Assembly: GCA_964434425.1 (NCBI GenBank)
Contig: CAYSVH010000001.1
Span: forward strand, 308,573-372,572
Direction: 5' to 3'
DNA from: CALMEC01 sp964434425
GTDB lineage: Bacteria > Actinomycetota > Thermoleophilia > Miltoncostaeales > Miltoncostaeaceae
Length of the DNA stretch: 64,000 nt
Positions within the stretch are counted from its first letter, which is position 1. The number at the start of each line of letters is the position of its first letter. A program made the translations under genes and the position numbers. This document shows, piece after piece, positions 55,253-63,952 of this stretch. The notes below the pieces were generated by a model. That model did no database searches, was not told where the DNA came from, and saw nothing but the letters and a program-made list of their open reading frames with translations.

Positions 55253-56857
55253 CTACAGCCCGTGGAGCTTCAGGGCCACATGATTCACGATGAAACGTCC
55301 CTCCTCTGAATCAAGGGCGAAATAGATACGGCCGACCGCGTTGGGTCGTACGGCGTCGCGCACCTTCACATGGGGCATCTGGTCGCGGCGCTTGCCGTCG
55401 TAGTCGAAGTAGCGCAGAGCCGGCGTCTTCTTGATCGTGTAGTCCGACGTCGCAACGTTGAGTCCATGCTGGTTCTTGAACCATTCATCGATATGTCCGT
55501 CGATGGATCCCTTTGAGTCGCCGTACAGGGAGCACGCCGCCCGGGCCAGCGTGATCAGAGCCGCGGTCATCTCCTCGGGCTGCGGATACTTGATCTTCTT
55601 CCAGGACTTGGCCGCGTTGTCGGTGAAGACAACCCGTTCGTCCGATGCGTCCACGAGCGCGAGGAAGGTGTTCTTCGGGTCCTTACCCGGCTTCAAGATC
55701 GGAACCGCGTCCCATGGATCCGTCTCGACCTCCGCGGACTCCTGAGTGAGTCGGAGGTACTCGTCGCGCGTGATCGCCGCTTCGGCGAGGGACTCCTCGG
55801 CGGACCGGAGCCGTACCCGCAGCCCATCGGCATCTTCGGCGTAGCTCGAGGCGATGGTCTCGGCCTCCTGCAGATCGGTCTCCAACTGGGCGACCTGCTT
55901 GCGAAGCTCCTCCAACTCGGCTTCGTTGTTCTTCGCCCGGTGCGCGCTGCGAACCCGTTCGGCCGCGTCAGAACGGGCCTGCTGCTGAGCAGCTCTTCGG
56001 ACGTTGTGCCACCCGTCGTCGACCGCGCGAACGAGAGCGGATACGGGGGCGAGACGAGCCATCAGGAGGGCCCGTATCCTCTCCGGACCCAGTTCGATGA
56101 TGTGTGCAGCGGGGAAGTCGAGAATCGACGCATCGATATCCGACCAGAGGAGGCGGGCACCGGCGAACGGGACCGAAGCGCGAGGAAGCTCGCGCGACAG
56201 GGCGCTGCGAGCGGAGTAGTTCAGCGTCACGATCCGGACAAGACCGACGAGCTTTCGCGCGAGCACGGGCGCAAGCTCCCAGGTCTCTGCCGTCCTGCCA
56301 TGGATGAGCAGGACCGGGAGTCGCGTCGAGGATCGAAGAACCTCGGCCAGGGCGACGGCTTCGCCCTCGGTGCGGATCGTCTGGTAGAGGCTGTCAACCA
56401 CCTGGCTTCCACTTTGCAGCTGGAGGCTGTCGTCCCGGGCTAGGACCTCGACGATCCCCGGCTGAAAGACCGTTGTGTCCTGCACAGGGGCAAGGGCGTC
56501 GCCGCTGTACTCACGACTGATGCTGGCTCGAAACCTCGTCTGGTCGTCGATCCGGCTGAGCGTCACGCGCGTCGTCAGCATCACACCGGATTGAAGCGGT
56601 TGGTTGACGGACGTGCGAAGGGCCTGTGCGGAGCCGGCCTTCATCCACTCCCATACCGCGGTTCGGTCGGCCACCGTGGTGTCTCCGACCCGTATGGGAG
56701 GCAGGAGCGCGGTTCCGTCCCTGCTGAGGTCGCGCGGCGTCAGGGTCTCTGGAACGCCGCGACTCAACCAATCCGCAGTGTGGTCGAGGACCCCTGTGAA
56801 TGGATCCTCGCCGTCCCTGCCATTTGCGTCGAAGGCGACGACATAGAGGAGAGGCAT
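55253..56857 (-). CDS. Unknown 534-aa protein with a central coiled coil
   Basis: No family is recognised. Residues 1-275 form an alpha/beta domain (MPLLYVVAFDANG, LPVLLIHGRTAETWELAPVL, VRIVTLNYSARSALSR). About 285-365 is a strongly predicted coiled coil with Glu/Arg heptads (NEAELEELRKQVAQLETDLQ). The C-terminal 165 residues form a compact domain (KSWKKIKYPQPEEMTAALIT, ALRYFDYDGKRRDQMPH and the end VGRIYFALDSEEGRFIVNHV). No membrane segment or signal peptide is present. The layout sensor/coiled coil/effector-like end is common in accessory conflict proteins, but I cannot assign an activity. It stands alone, convergent with DUF3349 and next to a SpoU remnant. Confidence 0.7.
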   Translation of the reverse strand: MPLLYVVAFDANGRDGEDPFTGVLDHTADWLSRGVPETLTPRDLSRDGTALLPPIRVGDTTVADRTAVWEWMKAGSAQALRTSVNQPLQSGVMLTTRVTLSRIDDQTRFRASISREYSGDALAPVQDTTVFQPGIVEVLARDDSLQLQSGSQVVDSLYQTIRTEGEAVALAEVLRSSTRLPVLLIHGRTAETWELAPVLARKLVGLVRIVTLNYSARSALSRELPRASVPFAGARLLWSDIDASILDFPAAHIIELGPERIRALLMARLAPVSALVRAVDDGWHNVRRAAQQQARSDAAERVRSAHRAKNNEAELEELRKQVAQLETDLQEAETIASSYAEDADGLRVRLRSAEESLAEAAITRDEYLRLTQESAEVETDPWDAVPILKPGKDPKNTFLALVDASDERVVFTDNAAKSWKKIKYPQPEEMTAALITLARAACSLYGDSKGSIDGHIDEWFKNQHGLNVATSDYTIKKTPALRYFDYDGKRRDQMPHVKVRDAVRPNAVGRIYFALDSEEGRFIVNHVALKLHGL

Positions 56858-56989
56858 TGCTTCCGTGCTCTTTTCGCCGAGAGGTGTCGGGTCCGCGGGA
56901 ATGGCCGTATACGGCCATCGATGGCGCGATGGCCATCAGGACCGTCACGTCGGCGGAGAGACTGAAGGGTACGGCGCTCGGTCGGACGC

Positions 56990-57115
56990 TCAGCTGTCGT
57001 CCCGAACGCGCAGCTCCCACTGTGCCACTGCCGCGGCGGAGGCGACATTGAGGGAACTCACCCCCGACGCCATCGGGATCCGCACGCGTACGTCGGCCAG
57101 ATCCCGGGTGGTCCG
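56990..57115 (-). pseudogene. 3' fragment of a SpoU/TrmH RNA methyltransferase gene
   Basis: On the minus strand the frame reads TTRDLADVRVRIPMASGVSS, LNVASAAAVAQWELRVRDDS and stops at 56990. It matches the C-terminus of the intact gene at 62086-62895 (TTRDLADVRVRIPMAAGVSS, LNVASAAALALWELRPR). Only about 42 codons remain. The rest of 56858-57189 is without a gene. Confidence 0.8.
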
Positions 57116-57189
57116 GCCCCGGCCGCCGTGTTCATGGCCCCGTGCAGTTCGTTCTCGCGGCGATCGCCATCCCCCACGGGTTGTGCCTG

Positions 57190-58185
57190 CTACTGCATCG
57201 TTGACCCGACGCTCGCGAACGCGAACGGCTCCGCCTCCACCATCTCGACGGTGACGTCCCCGGCGCGGCCCTGCTTCGTCATCGCGGCCACATCCAGCCG
57301 ACGGCTCTTCGCACCCTCGCTGAAATCGATGTTCTTCATCTGGATCCAGAAGACGCCCGGTGACTGCGCGGAGTCGAAGAAGTAGACGAGGCCCTTCTGG
57401 TCGGAGACCGTGCGCCAGATGGTGGACGAGATGTTCGGCTGGTCCGGGGTGGTGATGCCGTAGGGCACCGAGACGTTGCGGATGACGCTGAAGACGCCGG
57501 CCACGGCCGTGTACTGGTCCTCCACCTGCGGGATGGCGTTGACGTAGAACCGGGCCCGGGCGAAGCGGTCCGCCGCGCGGTTGGTGCCGGGGAGCATCAC
57601 GGTCCCGCCGATCTCCTCCCAGTACTTCGCGATGGCCAGCTGCTCCTCGAACACCGGTGAGTTGGTCATCACCTGGTAGTCGGGGCTGTGGTGGATGACG
57701 AGCCTGCCGTCGATGTACTCGAAGATCGCGCTGTCGCCCGTCGCGTCGGAGAGCGAGAGGTGGACCGTCGCGAGCCGGTCCTGGTCCGGCATCGCGTCCG
57801 TGACCACCACGAACTCCTCCTTGGCGAACTCCTCCACCGCCTCAGCGACCGTGGCGAAGTTGTCGAGGGCGTACTGGGGCCACGCCGACAGCGCCAGGAC
57901 CGGGCGCCCGTCGTCGATCGACGGATACGAGGACTCCACGAGCCAGAGCACGTTGGCCACGAGCCCGGCCTCGTTCATGCCGTCGGTGGTCGCGATGTCG
58001 TAACCGCTCGCGATGACGCTTCCGTAGCGTGACGTCCAGGTGATGGACCGCTCACCCCCGGCGCCATCGCGTTCGAGTCCGCGCGGGAACACCCAGAGAT
58101 TGGTGGGAAGCTCCGACTTCCAGTCCATCGTCCGCGCGGTGATCACCCGGCCACCGTCACCCTTGTAGACAAGCCTCGTGCACAT
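57190..58185 (-). CDS. Linear amide C-N hydrolase (choloylglycine hydrolase / penicillin V acylase family)
   Basis: An Ntn-type hydrolase of 331 aa that cleaves linear amide bonds, for example bile-salt, penicillin V or acyl-homoserine-lactone amides. The nucleophile is Cys2, directly after the initiator Met (MCTRLVYKGDGG), exposed when Met is removed. Other family marks are ITARTMDWKSELPTNLWVFP, then DGMNEAGLVANVLWL, FEYIDGRLVIHHSPDYQVMTN with the catalytic Asn, and NVSVPYGITTP with Arg/Asn nearby. The ATG follows GAGG by 7 bases. There is no signal peptide, so it acts in the cytoplasm unless exported otherwise. The substrate is unknown. Confidence 0.92.
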   Translation of the reverse strand: MCTRLVYKGDGGRVITARTMDWKSELPTNLWVFPRGLERDGAGGERSITWTSRYGSVIASGYDIATTDGMNEAGLVANVLWLVESSYPSIDDGRPVLALSAWPQYALDNFATVAEAVEEFAKEEFVVVTDAMPDQDRLATVHLSLSDATGDSAIFEYIDGRLVIHHSPDYQVMTNSPVFEEQLAIAKYWEEIGGTVMLPGTNRAADRFARARFYVNAIPQVEDQYTAVAGVFSVIRNVSVPYGITTPDQPNISSTIWRTVSDQKGLVYFFDSAQSPGVFWIQMKNIDFSEGAKSRRLDVAAMTKQGRAGDVTVEMVEAEPFAFASVGSTMQ

Positions 58186-58715
58186 CGCGTGACCTCGATT
58201 CGCTTCAGAGAGGGTTGCTCGCTCCGCGTTACCAGCTCATGTCACGGCAACCATACGTGCGTCCCTGGCCGCTGGATGGCCACGGCCGCGGATTGGCGGG
58301 CCTGCCGTGCGCGCAGGGGGTGGGACGTCGGATGCGGCCTGTCCTGCGGCTGCGGCGGAGAGGAGCCCGTGCCTCATCGGCCTGCTCGGGTGACGGTGCG
58401 ATCGAACACCGGCGAGCCGGGAGACACCGGAGGGTGGGGGCCGAGTCCCTGCCAGCCGATATGAGTCGTGATGATGAAAAGCGGCGCCGGCCGCCGACGA
58501 ACCCACCCGACCGGCCTCCACCAGGCGCCTGACCTGCACGCCGAACCCCGGGTCGTTCCTGCCGATCGTCCTGGATGCACGGGACGGCGGTGGGGCGGGG
58601 GTGCCCGGCGTGAGAGTGTCCCTCCCGTGAGGACGGCGGTCGGCACGTTCTGCCCGTCTCCGGCGCAGCCGTTCGCGCAGCACGACCACGGATCACACCG
58701 ACGAAAAGGACGACC
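58186..58715. other. 530-bp divergent intergenic region without a recognisable gene
   Basis: It lies between the amide hydrolase and the ABC transporter operon and should contain both promoters. I found no convincing promoter boxes, hairpins or coding sequence. Open frames here are GC artefacts. Confidence 0.5.
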
Positions 58716-59492
58716 ATGGGCACGAGCACAACCCCGGCCGATCTCGCATCCGGCGATCCGGACGGGGGCGGCGCGTCCGGTCCGCAGCCGATCGTCGCCA
58801 TCCGCGACGTGGTGAAGAGCTTCGAGACCGAGGCGGGCACGTTCCAGGCGCTGCGCAGCGTCGACCTGTCGGTGCAGGCGGGCGAGTTCGTCGGGATCAC
58901 CGGACGGTCGGGAAGCGGCAAGTCGACCCTCATCAACATGATCACCGGTATCGACCGGCCCACGAGCGGGCAGATCCACGTCGCGGGCGCCGACCTGACG
59001 CGGCTCAGCGAGAACGAACTGGCGGTCTGGCGCGGACGGAACCTCGGCATCGTCTTCCAGTTCTTCCAGCTCCTGCCGACCCTCACGGTTCTCGACAACG
59101 TGATGCTGCCGATGGACTTCTCCGGTGCGGTCACGGCGCGCGATCGCCGCAGCCGGGCCCTGGATCTCCTCGGCATGGTCGACCTCGCGGACCACGCGCA
59201 CAAGCTCCCGTCCGGGCTCTCAGGCGGTCAGCAGCAGCGGGCCGCCATCGCCCGCGCCCTGGCCAACGACCCGCCGCTCATCGTGGCCGACGAGCCCACC
59301 GGCAACCTCGACTCCGTCACCGCCGAATCCGTGTTCCAGCTGTTCACGTCCCTCGTGGCGGAGGGGAAGACCATCCTCATGGTCACCCACGACGCCCAGC
59401 TGGCGGGCCGCACGGGACGGCACGTCGCCATGCTCGACGGGCGGATCGTCGACGGTGCGGATGCTTCCGCGAAGGCTCCGTCGGGTGGCTAG
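58716..59492 (+). CDS. ABC transporter ATP-binding protein (MacB/LolD type)
   Basis: The ATPase of an exporter, 258 aa. Walker A GRSGSGKST (near residue 68), Q-loop VFQFFQLLPTLTV, signature LSGGQQQRAAIARAL, Walker B PPLIVADEPTGNLDS and H-loop MVTHD are all intact. The ATG is preceded by AAGGA at a distance of 6. An N-terminal extension of about 25 residues is rich in Gly/Ser/Pro. It overlaps the permease gene by 8 bases and clearly pairs with it. Such pairs export peptides, lipoproteins or antibiotics, or form mechanotransmission complexes. The substrate cannot be told. Confidence 0.95.
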   Translation: MGTSTTPADLASGDPDGGGASGPQPIVAIRDVVKSFETEAGTFQALRSVDLSVQAGEFVGITGRSGSGKSTLINMITGIDRPTSGQIHVAGADLTRLSENELAVWRGRNLGIVFQFFQLLPTLTVLDNVMLPMDFSGAVTARDRRSRALDLLGMVDLADHAHKLPSGLSGGQQQRAAIARALANDPPLIVADEPTGNLDSVTAESVFQLFTSLVAEGKTILMVTHDAQLAGRTGRHVAMLDGRIVDGADASAKAPSGG

Positions 59493-61869
59493 CCCGCGCT
59501 GGCACAAGGTACGGGCCGACCTCACGATGTCGGGTGCGCGGACCCTGCTCGTGATCCTCTCCATCGCGATCGGGGTGTTCGCGGTCGGCACCATGCTCAC
59601 GGCGCGCGTGGTGCTGAACGCCGGGGTCGACCGCGGCTTCGAGACCGCCAACCCCGCATCCGCCGTGCTCGTGACCGAGCCGTTCGACGACCGTGTCGTC
59701 GCGGAGGTAGCGGCACTGCCCCAGATCGCCGGAGCCGAGGGGCGCGCCACCGTGACCGTACGGCTCAGAACCGCCGACGGATCGTGGCGCAACCTCGTGC
59801 TCACGGCGCTGCCGGACTTCCGTTCCGTCGCCATCGACACCGTGCTGCCCGACACCGGCGCCTGGCCACCCGCCACGGGTCACGTCCTGATCGAACGGGC
59901 GTCCCTCGGCGATGCCGGCATCACCGTCGGCGACCGCATCACGATCGAGACACCCGACGGCGTCCGCCACGCCCTCCCCGTGAGCGGCACGGCCTACGAC
60001 CCGGGGCAGGTCTCACCGGCACTCGGCGGCGACTCCATCGCGGGGTACATCGCACTCGACACACTCGCGGCGCTCGGTCGGCCGGTCGCGTTCGACCACC
60101 TCCACATCGTGGCCGCGGACAACCCGCGCGATCTCGAACAGGGCGAGCGGGTGGCCGGCCTCGTCCGCGCCCGCGTGCTCGAGCCCGCGGGCATCGACGT
60201 CCACCGCATCCAGGTCCACGACACTCCGCGCTACCACTCGACCGACCTCGGCAACGCCCTCCTGCTCGTGCTCGGCCTGATGGGCGTGCTCATCCTGCTG
60301 CTCGCGGTCTTCCTGGTGATCAACACCGTCAACGCGCTGCTGGCCCAGCAGGTGCGCCAGATCGGGCTCATGAAGGCCATCGGCGGGCGCCGACGGCAGA
60401 TCGCGCTCCTGTACGTCGCCCTTGTACTCGCCTACGGCGCCGTCGCGGCCATCATCGCCATCCCGCTGGCCGCCGTCGCGACACGGTTCTTCACCGGCTA
60501 CCTGGCGGACATGCTGAACATCGACGTCACCGGCCCCTGGTTCCCGGTGCCCGTGGTGGCAATCGAAGTCGGCCTGGCCCTGGTGATACCGCTCATCGCC
60601 GCACTGGTGCCGGTGATCCGCGGTACGACGATCCCGGTGCGCGAGGCGATCACCTCCTACGGAATCGGCCAGCGCACCGGCGGTGCCGTCGACAGGTTCA
60701 TCGCGCGGTTGCGGGGGCTGCCCCGGCCGGTCGTGCTCTCACTGGGCAACACGTTTCGCCGTCGCGGGCGTCTCGCGCTCACTCTCGTCACACTGACGCT
60801 CGGCGGGGCACTGTTCGCCAGTGTCACCACGATCAACGCCTCACTGAACGCGACCCTGGACGAGGTGATCGACTACTTCGGCTACGACGCCGAGCTCAAT
60901 CTGGAGTCGATGCGGCCAGCCGACACGGCCGTCGCCGCGGCCACGGCGGTGCCCGGGGTCGCCGACGCCGAGGGGTGGATCGTCACCAACGCGTCCCGCG
61001 TGCGTCCCGACGGCACCCAGAACTCCAACGTCTGGCTGATGGCACCTCCTGTCGGCAGTGCCCATGTGCGCCCGACGCTCGTCGAGGGGCGCTGGTTCAC
61101 CCCCGACGACCGCGAAGGGCTCGTGATCAACGTCGACCTGCGAAATGACACGTTATCCGTCGCACTGGGGGACGAGGTGACGCTCTGGGTGGAGGGGCAT
61201 CGCGTGCAGTGGCCGGTGGTCGGCATCGTCTCCAGCCAGATGATGGGGCCGGTGGCGTTCGCACCCCACGCGCCGCTCAGCCGGGCCATCGGCGTACCCG
61301 GCCAGGTGAACCGCATCGTGCTCGGAACCCGCGCACACGACGCGGCCACCCAGGAACAGGTGGCGCAGGCCGCCCAGCGATCGCTTCAGGCGGAGGGGTT
61401 TCCGGTGACCGAGATCTTCACCCGCAGCGAGCGCGTCCAGAACACGCAGGCGGTTTTCGACGTCCTCGTCGTCCTTCTCCTCGTGATCGGTGGTCTGCTC
61501 GTGATCGTCGGTGCGCTGGGACTGACCGGTGCCATGCTGCTCAACGTCATCGAACGCACACGCGAAATCGGGGTGATGCGCGCCATCGGTGCCTCCAACC
61601 GTGCCATCGCGCGCATCGTCATCACCGAGGGACTCACGATCGGGGTGATCAGCTGGTTGCTCAGCGTCCTCGTCGCCCTTCCGCTCAGCTGGCTCCTGTC
61701 GAACGTGATCGGCGTCGCCTTCCTCCAGCAGCCCCTGGCGTTCACCTTCTCGTTCGCCGGCCTTGTGATCTGGCTGGCGCTCGTCGTCGTGCTCTCGGTG
61801 GTCGCGAGCGTACTGCCTGCGCGCCGGGCCTGGCGCCTCAGCGTGCGCGACGTGCTCGCGTACGAGTGA
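59485..61869 (+). CDS. ABC transporter permease with two FtsX domains
   Basis: This 794-aa membrane protein starts at GTG 59485, inside the last codons of the ATPase gene. It has an N-terminal membrane helix (ARTLLVILSIAIGVFAVGTM), a large extracytoplasmic domain, a first FtsX domain with three helices (about 245-375, including LMGVLILLLAVFLVINTVNA and the cytoplasmic IGLMKAIGGRRRQIALLY), then a second N-terminal-like helix and outer domain (ALTLVTLTLGGALFASVTTI) and a second FtsX domain at the C-terminus (IGVMRAIGASNRAIARIVIT). Both halves carry the same MKAIG/MRAIG coupling motif, so this is a duplicated fused permease that could work with an ATPase dimer as a full transporter. Confidence 0.93.
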   Translation: MASPRWHKVRADLTMSGARTLLVILSIAIGVFAVGTMLTARVVLNAGVDRGFETANPASAVLVTEPFDDRVVAEVAALPQIAGAEGRATVTVRLRTADGSWRNLVLTALPDFRSVAIDTVLPDTGAWPPATGHVLIERASLGDAGITVGDRITIETPDGVRHALPVSGTAYDPGQVSPALGGDSIAGYIALDTLAALGRPVAFDHLHIVAADNPRDLEQGERVAGLVRARVLEPAGIDVHRIQVHDTPRYHSTDLGNALLLVLGLMGVLILLLAVFLVINTVNALLAQQVRQIGLMKAIGGRRRQIALLYVALVLAYGAVAAIIAIPLAAVATRFFTGYLADMLNIDVTGPWFPVPVVAIEVGLALVIPLIAALVPVIRGTTIPVREAITSYGIGQRTGGAVDRFIARLRGLPRPVVLSLGNTFRRRGRLALTLVTLTLGGALFASVTTINASLNATLDEVIDYFGYDAELNLESMRPADTAVAAATAVPGVADAEGWIVTNASRVRPDGTQNSNVWLMAPPVGSAHVRPTLVEGRWFTPDDREGLVINVDLRNDTLSVALGDEVTLWVEGHRVQWPVVGIVSSQMMGPVAFAPHAPLSRAIGVPGQVNRIVLGTRAHDAATQEQVAQAAQRSLQAEGFPVTEIFTRSERVQNTQAVFDVLVVLLLVIGGLLVIVGALGLTGAMLLNVIERTREIGVMRAIGASNRAIARIVITEGLTIGVISWLLSVLVALPLSWLLSNVIGVAFLQQPLAFTFSFAGLVIWLALVVVLSVVASVLPARRAWRLSVRDVLAYE

Positions 61870-62085
61870 CGTCGTGGTGCTCCCCCCTGCAGGACCTCGC
61901 GTTGGCAGCGCGACCGGACCATGAAGGGCACCCGTGTTTCACGGAGTGACATTTCTTGCGGTGACTGCACGCTCCCCGACCGCCACGCGCACGCTCCAAC
62001 CGGCGATTGCCGCTACGACCAGGGAGGTGCTGAGCCTCGCCGGCGTGCGAGTACTCCGGTGCCCGGATCCGGGCGACGGTGAGCG

Positions 62086-62895
62086 TCAGCGAGGCCTCAG
62101 TTCCCAGAGGGCGAGGGCCGCGGCCGATGCCACGTTCAGGGAGCTCACTCCGGCGGCCATCGGGATCCGGACCCGCACGTCGGCCAGATCGCGGGTGGTC
62201 TGACCCAGGCCGTCGCCCTCGGTGCCGAGGATGAGGGCGATGCGATCGGGGAGGTCGGCGGCGAAGTCGTCGATGGGGACGGAGTCGTCGGACGGTTCGA
62301 GTGCCACCACCGTGAAGCCCGCCTCGCGCAGCACCCGCACGCCCTGCGGCCACGGGGTGATGCGGGTCCACGGCACCTGGAACACCGTTCCCATCGACAC
62401 GCGGATGGCGCGCCGGTAGAGCGGGTCCGCGCAATGCGGCGTGACGAGTACGGCGTCGGCGCCGAGGGCCGCCACCGACCGGATGATCGCGCCCACGTTC
62501 GTGTGGCCGGTGAGGTCCTCCAGGATGACGATGCGGCGTGCGCCGTCGATGACGGCGGCGAGGTCGGGGAGAGGCGGCCGGTGCATGCTGACGATCGCAC
62601 CGCGGTGCACGTCGTAGCCGGTGATCCGTTCCATGAGTGCGTCGGGTGCGACGTAGAGGGGCGCGTCGCCGATGGGAAGCCCACGGCAGTCGGGCAGGCG
62701 TGACTCGCTCACCAGCATGGCGCGCGGCGTGTGGCCCGCATCGAGGGCGCGCCCGATGACCACCGCGCCCTCGGCGAGGTAGAGCCCGCGCTCGGTCTCC
62801 AGCTTCTTGCGGAGGTTCAGGTCCTTGAGCCGGATGAAGTCGTCGAGGCGGGGATCGGAGGGGTCGTCGACGCGGGTGATGCGGGGATCGGGCAT
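62086..62895 (-). CDS. SpoU/TrmH-family RNA 2'-O-methyltransferase
   Basis: This 269-aa enzyme methylates ribose 2'-OH in rRNA or tRNA using a trefoil-knot SAM site. An N-terminal substrate-binding domain (LDDFIRLKDLNLRKKLETER, GLYLAEGAVVIGRALDAGHT) is followed by the knot with motif 1 LEDLTGHTNVGAIIRSVAAL, motif 2 ALILGTEGDGLGQ and motif 3 VRIPMAAGVSSLNVASAAAL. All three are complete. ATG 62895 (MPDPRITRV) fits the family. An upstream in-frame Met at 62943 is less likely. Two fragments of similar genes lie at 56990-57115 and 63893-63952, suggesting local duplication or rearrangement. Confidence 0.92.
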   Translation of the reverse strand: MPDPRITRVDDPSDPRLDDFIRLKDLNLRKKLETERGLYLAEGAVVIGRALDAGHTPRAMLVSESRLPDCRGLPIGDAPLYVAPDALMERITGYDVHRGAIVSMHRPPLPDLAAVIDGARRIVILEDLTGHTNVGAIIRSVAALGADAVLVTPHCADPLYRRAIRVSMGTVFQVPWTRITPWPQGVRVLREAGFTVVALEPSDDSVPIDDFAADLPDRIALILGTEGDGLGQTTRDLADVRVRIPMAAGVSSLNVASAAALALWELRPR

Positions 62896-63089
62896 GGCCG
62901 GATGGTACGAGGTGGGCGACACAGTCTGTGACGGGTGCGACACACACTCGTGACGGTTTCCGTCGTACCGTGGATGACGAAAGGAGAACCGGGAGAGCAG
63001 ATGAGATGAGTGAACGAGATCGGGTGTCGAGGGAGTGTCGTGATCCGCAGTTGGCGCAGCGTCCCAGAGCGCTTCGCTGCCGCGCTAGA

Positions 63090-63118
63090 CTTCCCTCAAG
63101 GAAGCTTGAGATCTCAAG
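63090..63118. promoter_or_regulatory. Palindromes upstream of the AbrB-type antitoxin, likely operator
   Basis: CTTGAGATCTCAAG (63105-63118) is a perfect 14-bp palindrome, directly preceded by CTTCC, 5 bases, GGAAG (63090-63104). They end 13 bases before the antitoxin start codon. AbrB/MazE-type antitoxins repress their own operon at such sites. Confidence 0.55.
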
Positions 63119-63131
63119 AAAAGAGTCGGCA

Positions 63132-63395
63132 GTGAATCTTGCGAAACTCTCCAGCAATGGGCAGATCACCGTGCCGGTCGAGATCCGACGCCACCTCGAT
63201 CTTCACCCGGGCGACAAGATGCTCTTCCTCCGGAAGTCCAACGGCGAGATCGTGGTCACGAACGCCGCGCTCTCAGCACTGTCGGTTGCTCAGGATGCGT
63301 TCGCCGGGGCGGCCTCTGACTTCGGCATCGACGATGAGGCGGCGGTGCAGTCGCTGGTCGACGAGGTTCGGGTGCGCCGACGATCCTCTTCGTGA
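63132..63395 (+). CDS. AbrB/MazE-type antitoxin of a VapBC-like pair
   Basis: An 87-aa protein beginning at GTG 63132. The SpoVT/AbrB swapped-hairpin domain fills the first 45 residues (LAKLSSNGQITVPVEIRRHL, LHPGDKMLFLRKSNGEIVV), binding DNA as a dimer. The C-terminal helical part (VAQDAFAGAASDFGIDDEAA) would wrap the toxin. The stop overlaps the start of the PIN gene as GTGA. The upstream ribosome site is weak, and upstream open frame to 62928 is without meaning. Confidence 0.88.
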   Translation: MNLAKLSSNGQITVPVEIRRHLDLHPGDKMLFLRKSNGEIVVTNAALSALSVAQDAFAGAASDFGIDDEAAVQSLVDEVRVRRRSSS

Positions 63396-63788
63396 GACGC
63401 GTGCTGGTCGACACGAACGTCATCGTCTCAGTTCTCTTTTCCCGAACTCGGTGCCGGCCGAGGCTCTATCCCATGTGCTGTTGCACCAGCACGTAGTGCT
63501 GGCTGACCAGGTCCTCGAGGAACTGCACCAGGTGATCGCACGCGAACGTCCGGATCTCCTGCCCGCCCTCGGTGCCCTCCTCGCGGGCATCCCGTTTGAA
63601 GCAGCGTCACCGGCCCCTTCGGAGATGAAGATCGCTGACATCGACGATCAGCTGATCTTGGACGCCGCTGTCGCCGCCGGGTCGATGTGATCCTCACAGG
63701 CGACCAGCACTTCTTGTCCCTCGGTCTGGTGCGTCCCGCCGTTGTGACGCCCCGTGAGTATCTGGATTCACTTCCGGATAGGCCGTGA
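63392..63788 (+). pseudogene. PIN-domain toxin (VapC-like), two single-base frame disruptions
   Basis: VapC-type PIN proteins are RNases that cut tRNA or rRNA. The frame begins VRRVLVDTNVIVSVLF with the first acidic residue in DTN. It then breaks near the T4 run at 63437-63440. It continues in another frame (VPAEALSHVLLHQHVVLADQ, VLEELHQVIARERPDLLPAL, DIDDQLILDAAVAAG) and breaks again at the G3 run near 63679. The end is in a third frame (VDVILTGDQHFLSL, then TPREYLDSLPDRP). Adding one T and one G restores a complete PIN domain of about 132 residues with the D...E...D...D acidic set. As written it is inactive. Confidence 0.85.
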
Positions 63789-63850
63789 GGCGCGCGTTCC
63801 TGCCAGATCCGCTACGTCCGCTGCCTCATTGCCCGGCCCCTCGAAGTTCG

Positions 63851-63868
63851 AAGGGGTGGAAACCCCTT
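63851..63868. terminator. Hairpin after the PIN gene
   Basis: AAGGGGT, four bases, ACCCCTT: a perfect 7-bp stem 62 bases beyond the PIN stop codon. Confidence 0.4.
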
Positions 63869-63892
63869 GGAGCCCGGCCGGATGTTGCGACG

Positions 63893-63952
63893 ACCGGTCT
63901 CGAGCTGCTTCCGGAGGTTCAGGTCCCTGAGCCGGATGAAGTCGTCTAGACC
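63893..63952 (-). pseudogene. Small 5' fragment of a SpoU/TrmH-type methyltransferase gene
   Basis: The minus-strand frame reads GLDDFIRLRDLNLRKQLETG, nearly identical to the N-terminal region of the enzyme at 62086-62895 (LDDFIRLKDLNLRKKLETER). Unrelated sequence follows, and a stop precedes it. It is a remnant, though more of it could lie beyond the window edge. Confidence 0.75.

Noticed and set aside
62065..62078. GCCCGGATCCGGGC palindrome as a terminator
   Set aside because: The palindrome has no loop and no U tract; it may be chance in GC-rich sequence.
61838..63169. 443-codon minus-strand frame around the SpoU gene
   Set aside because: Arg/Pro-rich composition in the wrong phase; the SpoU methyltransferase in the neighbouring frame is complete.
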